Shown here one piece after another: positions 62,605-64,000 of a stretch of DNA of 64,000 nt. Positions within the stretch are counted from its first letter, which is position 1, and the number at the start of each line of letters is the position of its first letter. The stretch comes from Stenotrophomonas sp. 364. Its GTDB lineage: Bacteria > Pseudomonadota > Gammaproteobacteria > Xanthomonadales > Xanthomonadaceae. The notes beneath the pieces are model-generated. The model had not been told where the DNA came from. It was given only the letters and a program-made list of their open reading frames with translations, and did not search any database. A program made the translations under genes and the position numbers. Location of the stretch: contig NZ_CP047135.1 in assembly GCF_009832905.1 (NCBI RefSeq), forward strand, positions 3,822,001 to 3,886,000. Direction: 5' to 3'.

Positions 62605-63704
62605 GCCGGCAACCGCGCGATCAGGTGCATGCCGCCGGCATCGGTGCGCGCCAGTTCCAGCTTCCCCTGCAGCTCGGCCAGGCGTTCGCGCATGCCGGTG
62701 ATGCCGTTGCCTTCGCGGATGCGCTCGCTGCGCTGGCCGTCATCGCGGATGTCGATGCGCACGCCGTGGTCGTCGGTGTCGATGTCCAGCCATACGGTGT
62801 CGGCATCGCCATGCCGTGCCGCGTTGGTGAGCGCTTCCTGGGCCAGCCGGAGTACCGCGTCGGCCACCAGCGGATTGCCGATGCGGACCTGCGCGCCGAT
62901 GCGCACGCGCAGCCCGGGCCGCGGGAATGGCGCCGCCAGCGCCTGCAGCGCGGTGGCCAAGTCGAGCCCGCGGTCGTCGCGCATGGACTGCACGACCTGG
63001 CGGATATCGCCGAGCAACTCGCCGGACAGGCGCTCGGCCAGCAGCACCTGCTCACGGCCGGCCAGCGCGGGGTCGGTGGACAACGCGCGCAGGTTCAGGC
63101 GCATCGCGGTGAGTTTGTGCCCGGCCACGTCGTGCAGCTCGCGCGCCAGGCGCAGGCGCTCGGCGTCGCGTGCGCCGTCGGCCAGCAGCGTACGCGTGGC
63201 CAGCAGATCCGCATTGACCCGGGCCAGCGCATCGCGTGCCTGCTCGGCGCTGCGTGCGTAATGCGCGGTGAGCGCGGCAAACGCCTGGAAGCCGGCGTAG
63301 ATCGCCACGATCAGCAGCGGCTGGCTGAAGCCGCTGTGGCGCAGCACCAGGTACAGGGCAACGTTGAGCACCACCGTGGTGGCCAGCACCGCGCGCGGCG
63401 ACCAGTGCTCGGCCAGATGGGCCACCAGCACCACCAACAGCACCGGCGCCGTACCCACGCGGGGCTCCAGCCAGCACAGCCACAACGCCAGCAGCGCCTG
63501 GAGCACGTCGCTGGCCAGGCGCAGCGGCGACCGCGGCGGCAGATGGTCGTAGGCCAGGAACAGCACGATGAACACCGCAAGCACGCCCCAGCGCAGCGCG
63601 CCATCGGTATCGGACGGCACCCCCAGCGACAGCCCCACGCCCAGGATAGTGAGCAGGCCGGCCAGGCTGAGGGGGCTGATGAGGGTGCGCAGGAAAGAAG
63701 GCAT
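62601..63704 (-). CDS. sensor histidine kinase, DesK-like (HisKA_3)
   Basis: A 367-residue kinase with five or six N-terminal membrane helices and no large periplasmic domain, a short coiled coil, HisKA_3 with RELHDVAGHKLTAMRL (His 191), and HATPase (LAQEALTNAARHG, DDGQRSERIREGNGITGMRERLAEL). The layout fits membrane-stress or lipid sensing like DesK. Its stop overlaps the regulator start. Confidence 0.92.
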   Translation of the reverse strand: MPSFLRTLISPLSLAGLLTILGVGLSLGVPSDTDGALRWGVLAVFIVLFLAYDHLPPRSPLRLASDVLQALLALWLCWLEPRVGTAPVLLVVLVAHLAEHWSPRAVLATTVVLNVALYLVLRHSGFSQPLLIVAIYAGFQAFAALTAHYARSAEQARDALARVNADLLATRTLLADGARDAERLRLARELHDVAGHKLTAMRLNLRALSTDPALAGREQVLLAERLSGELLGDIRQVVQSMRDDRGLDLATALQALAAPFPRPGLRVRIGAQVRIGNPLVADAVLRLAQEALTNAARHGDADTVWLDIDTDDHGVRIDIRDDGQRSERIREGNGITGMRERLAELQGKLELARTDAGGMHLIARLPA

Positions 63705-63850
63705 GTGCGCATGCTGCCCGCGCAGGATGCCGCCCGGCAATGGGCGCGACGCAGAAAGTGACTTCCGGCACTGCGGATCGATGACCACTGGGCATGGGGC
63801 GGCAGCAGTGCACTTGGCAGACTGGCCCCACACCCAACCGAGCCACCGCC

Positions 63851-64000
63851 ATGATCCGCAACGCCCTGTTCTGCCTTCCGTTCGCCGGCCTGCTGATGGC
63901 CTCCACCGCCGCTGCCGGCGACCTGCAGGTGGACCTGCACGGCATCCGCGCCCACACCGGTACCGTACGCCTGGCGGTGGTGGACAGCGCCGCCGGCTGG
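63851..64000 (+). CDS. DUF2141-like exported protein, 3'-truncated by window edge
   Basis: The first 50 residues of a protein with signal peptide (MIRNALFCLPFAGLLMASTAAAG) followed by DLQVDLHGIRAHTGTVRLAVVDSAAGW, which resembles the start of DUF2141 proteins. The rest is outside the window. It is divergent from the DesK-like kinase gene, 146 bases away. Confidence 0.7.
   Translation, partial: MIRNALFCLPFAGLLMASTAAAGDLQVDLHGIRAHTGTVRLAVVDSAAGW

Overview
The window is high-GC chromosome from a Stenotrophomonas-like member of the Xanthomonadaceae. The evidence is gene content (GroESL with a CIRCE site, a long DsbD next to a TlpA-like thioredoxin, TonB-dependent receptors, a heme oxygenase/bacteriophytochrome operon) and short GTAG-headed hairpin repeats at about 29480, 29570 and 40565 that look like the SMAG repeats described in Stenotrophomonas maltophilia. 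The genus call is an inference; no marker gene such as rRNA is present.

Region 1 (1 to about 23080) is the right part of a Mu-like transposable prophage, all on the + strand. In order it carries the MuA transposase (5' end cut by the window), a MuB-like ATPase, two small unknown genes, a DUF3164 protein, a Mor/C-family activator, a lysis cassette (holin, lytic transglycosylase, two spanin subunits, the second nested in the first), two Mu gp25/gp26-like genes, a non-coding stretch, and a complete siphovirus-type tail operon: tail terminator, tail tube, tail chaperones joined by a -1 frameshift, a 1679-residue tape measure, and four large tip/fibre/hub proteins. Terminase, portal, MuF, protease and capsid genes are absent from the place where Mu-like phages carry them. 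Two copies of an activator-type dyad, each exactly the same distance from a CCCATG, stand before the lysis genes and before the tail genes. The layout suggests a headless, tail-only element (a flexible tailocin, or a tail-encoding satellite) under one Mor-like switch. The left end is outside the window, so heads encoded there cannot be excluded.

Region 2 (23092-29859) is host chromosome on the - strand except the protease: an AlkD-like repair protein with a MarR regulator, an OmpR-type two-component system divergent from a secreted aspartyl protease, and groES-groEL.

Region 3 (29860-46944) has an 800-base gene-free stretch rich in paired hairpin repeats, a secreted endonuclease I, cutA-dsbD-tlpA-like redox genes, an iron-type TonB receptor with a PepSY-flavodoxin reductase, a class II UvrA, a chemotaxis transducer with a sigma-28 promoter, and an arylamine N-acetyltransferase.

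Region 4 (47024-58270) has a second TonB receptor, an AraC/GyrI regulator with a hydrolase, an M23 peptidase, two tiny coupled genes, and a red-light operon: heme oxygenase, bacteriophytochrome, single-domain response regulator, hybrid kinase.

Region 5 (58641-64000) has a LysR regulator divergent from a hydrolase and an NepI-like exporter, a NarL/DesK-type two-component system, and the start of a DUF2141 protein.
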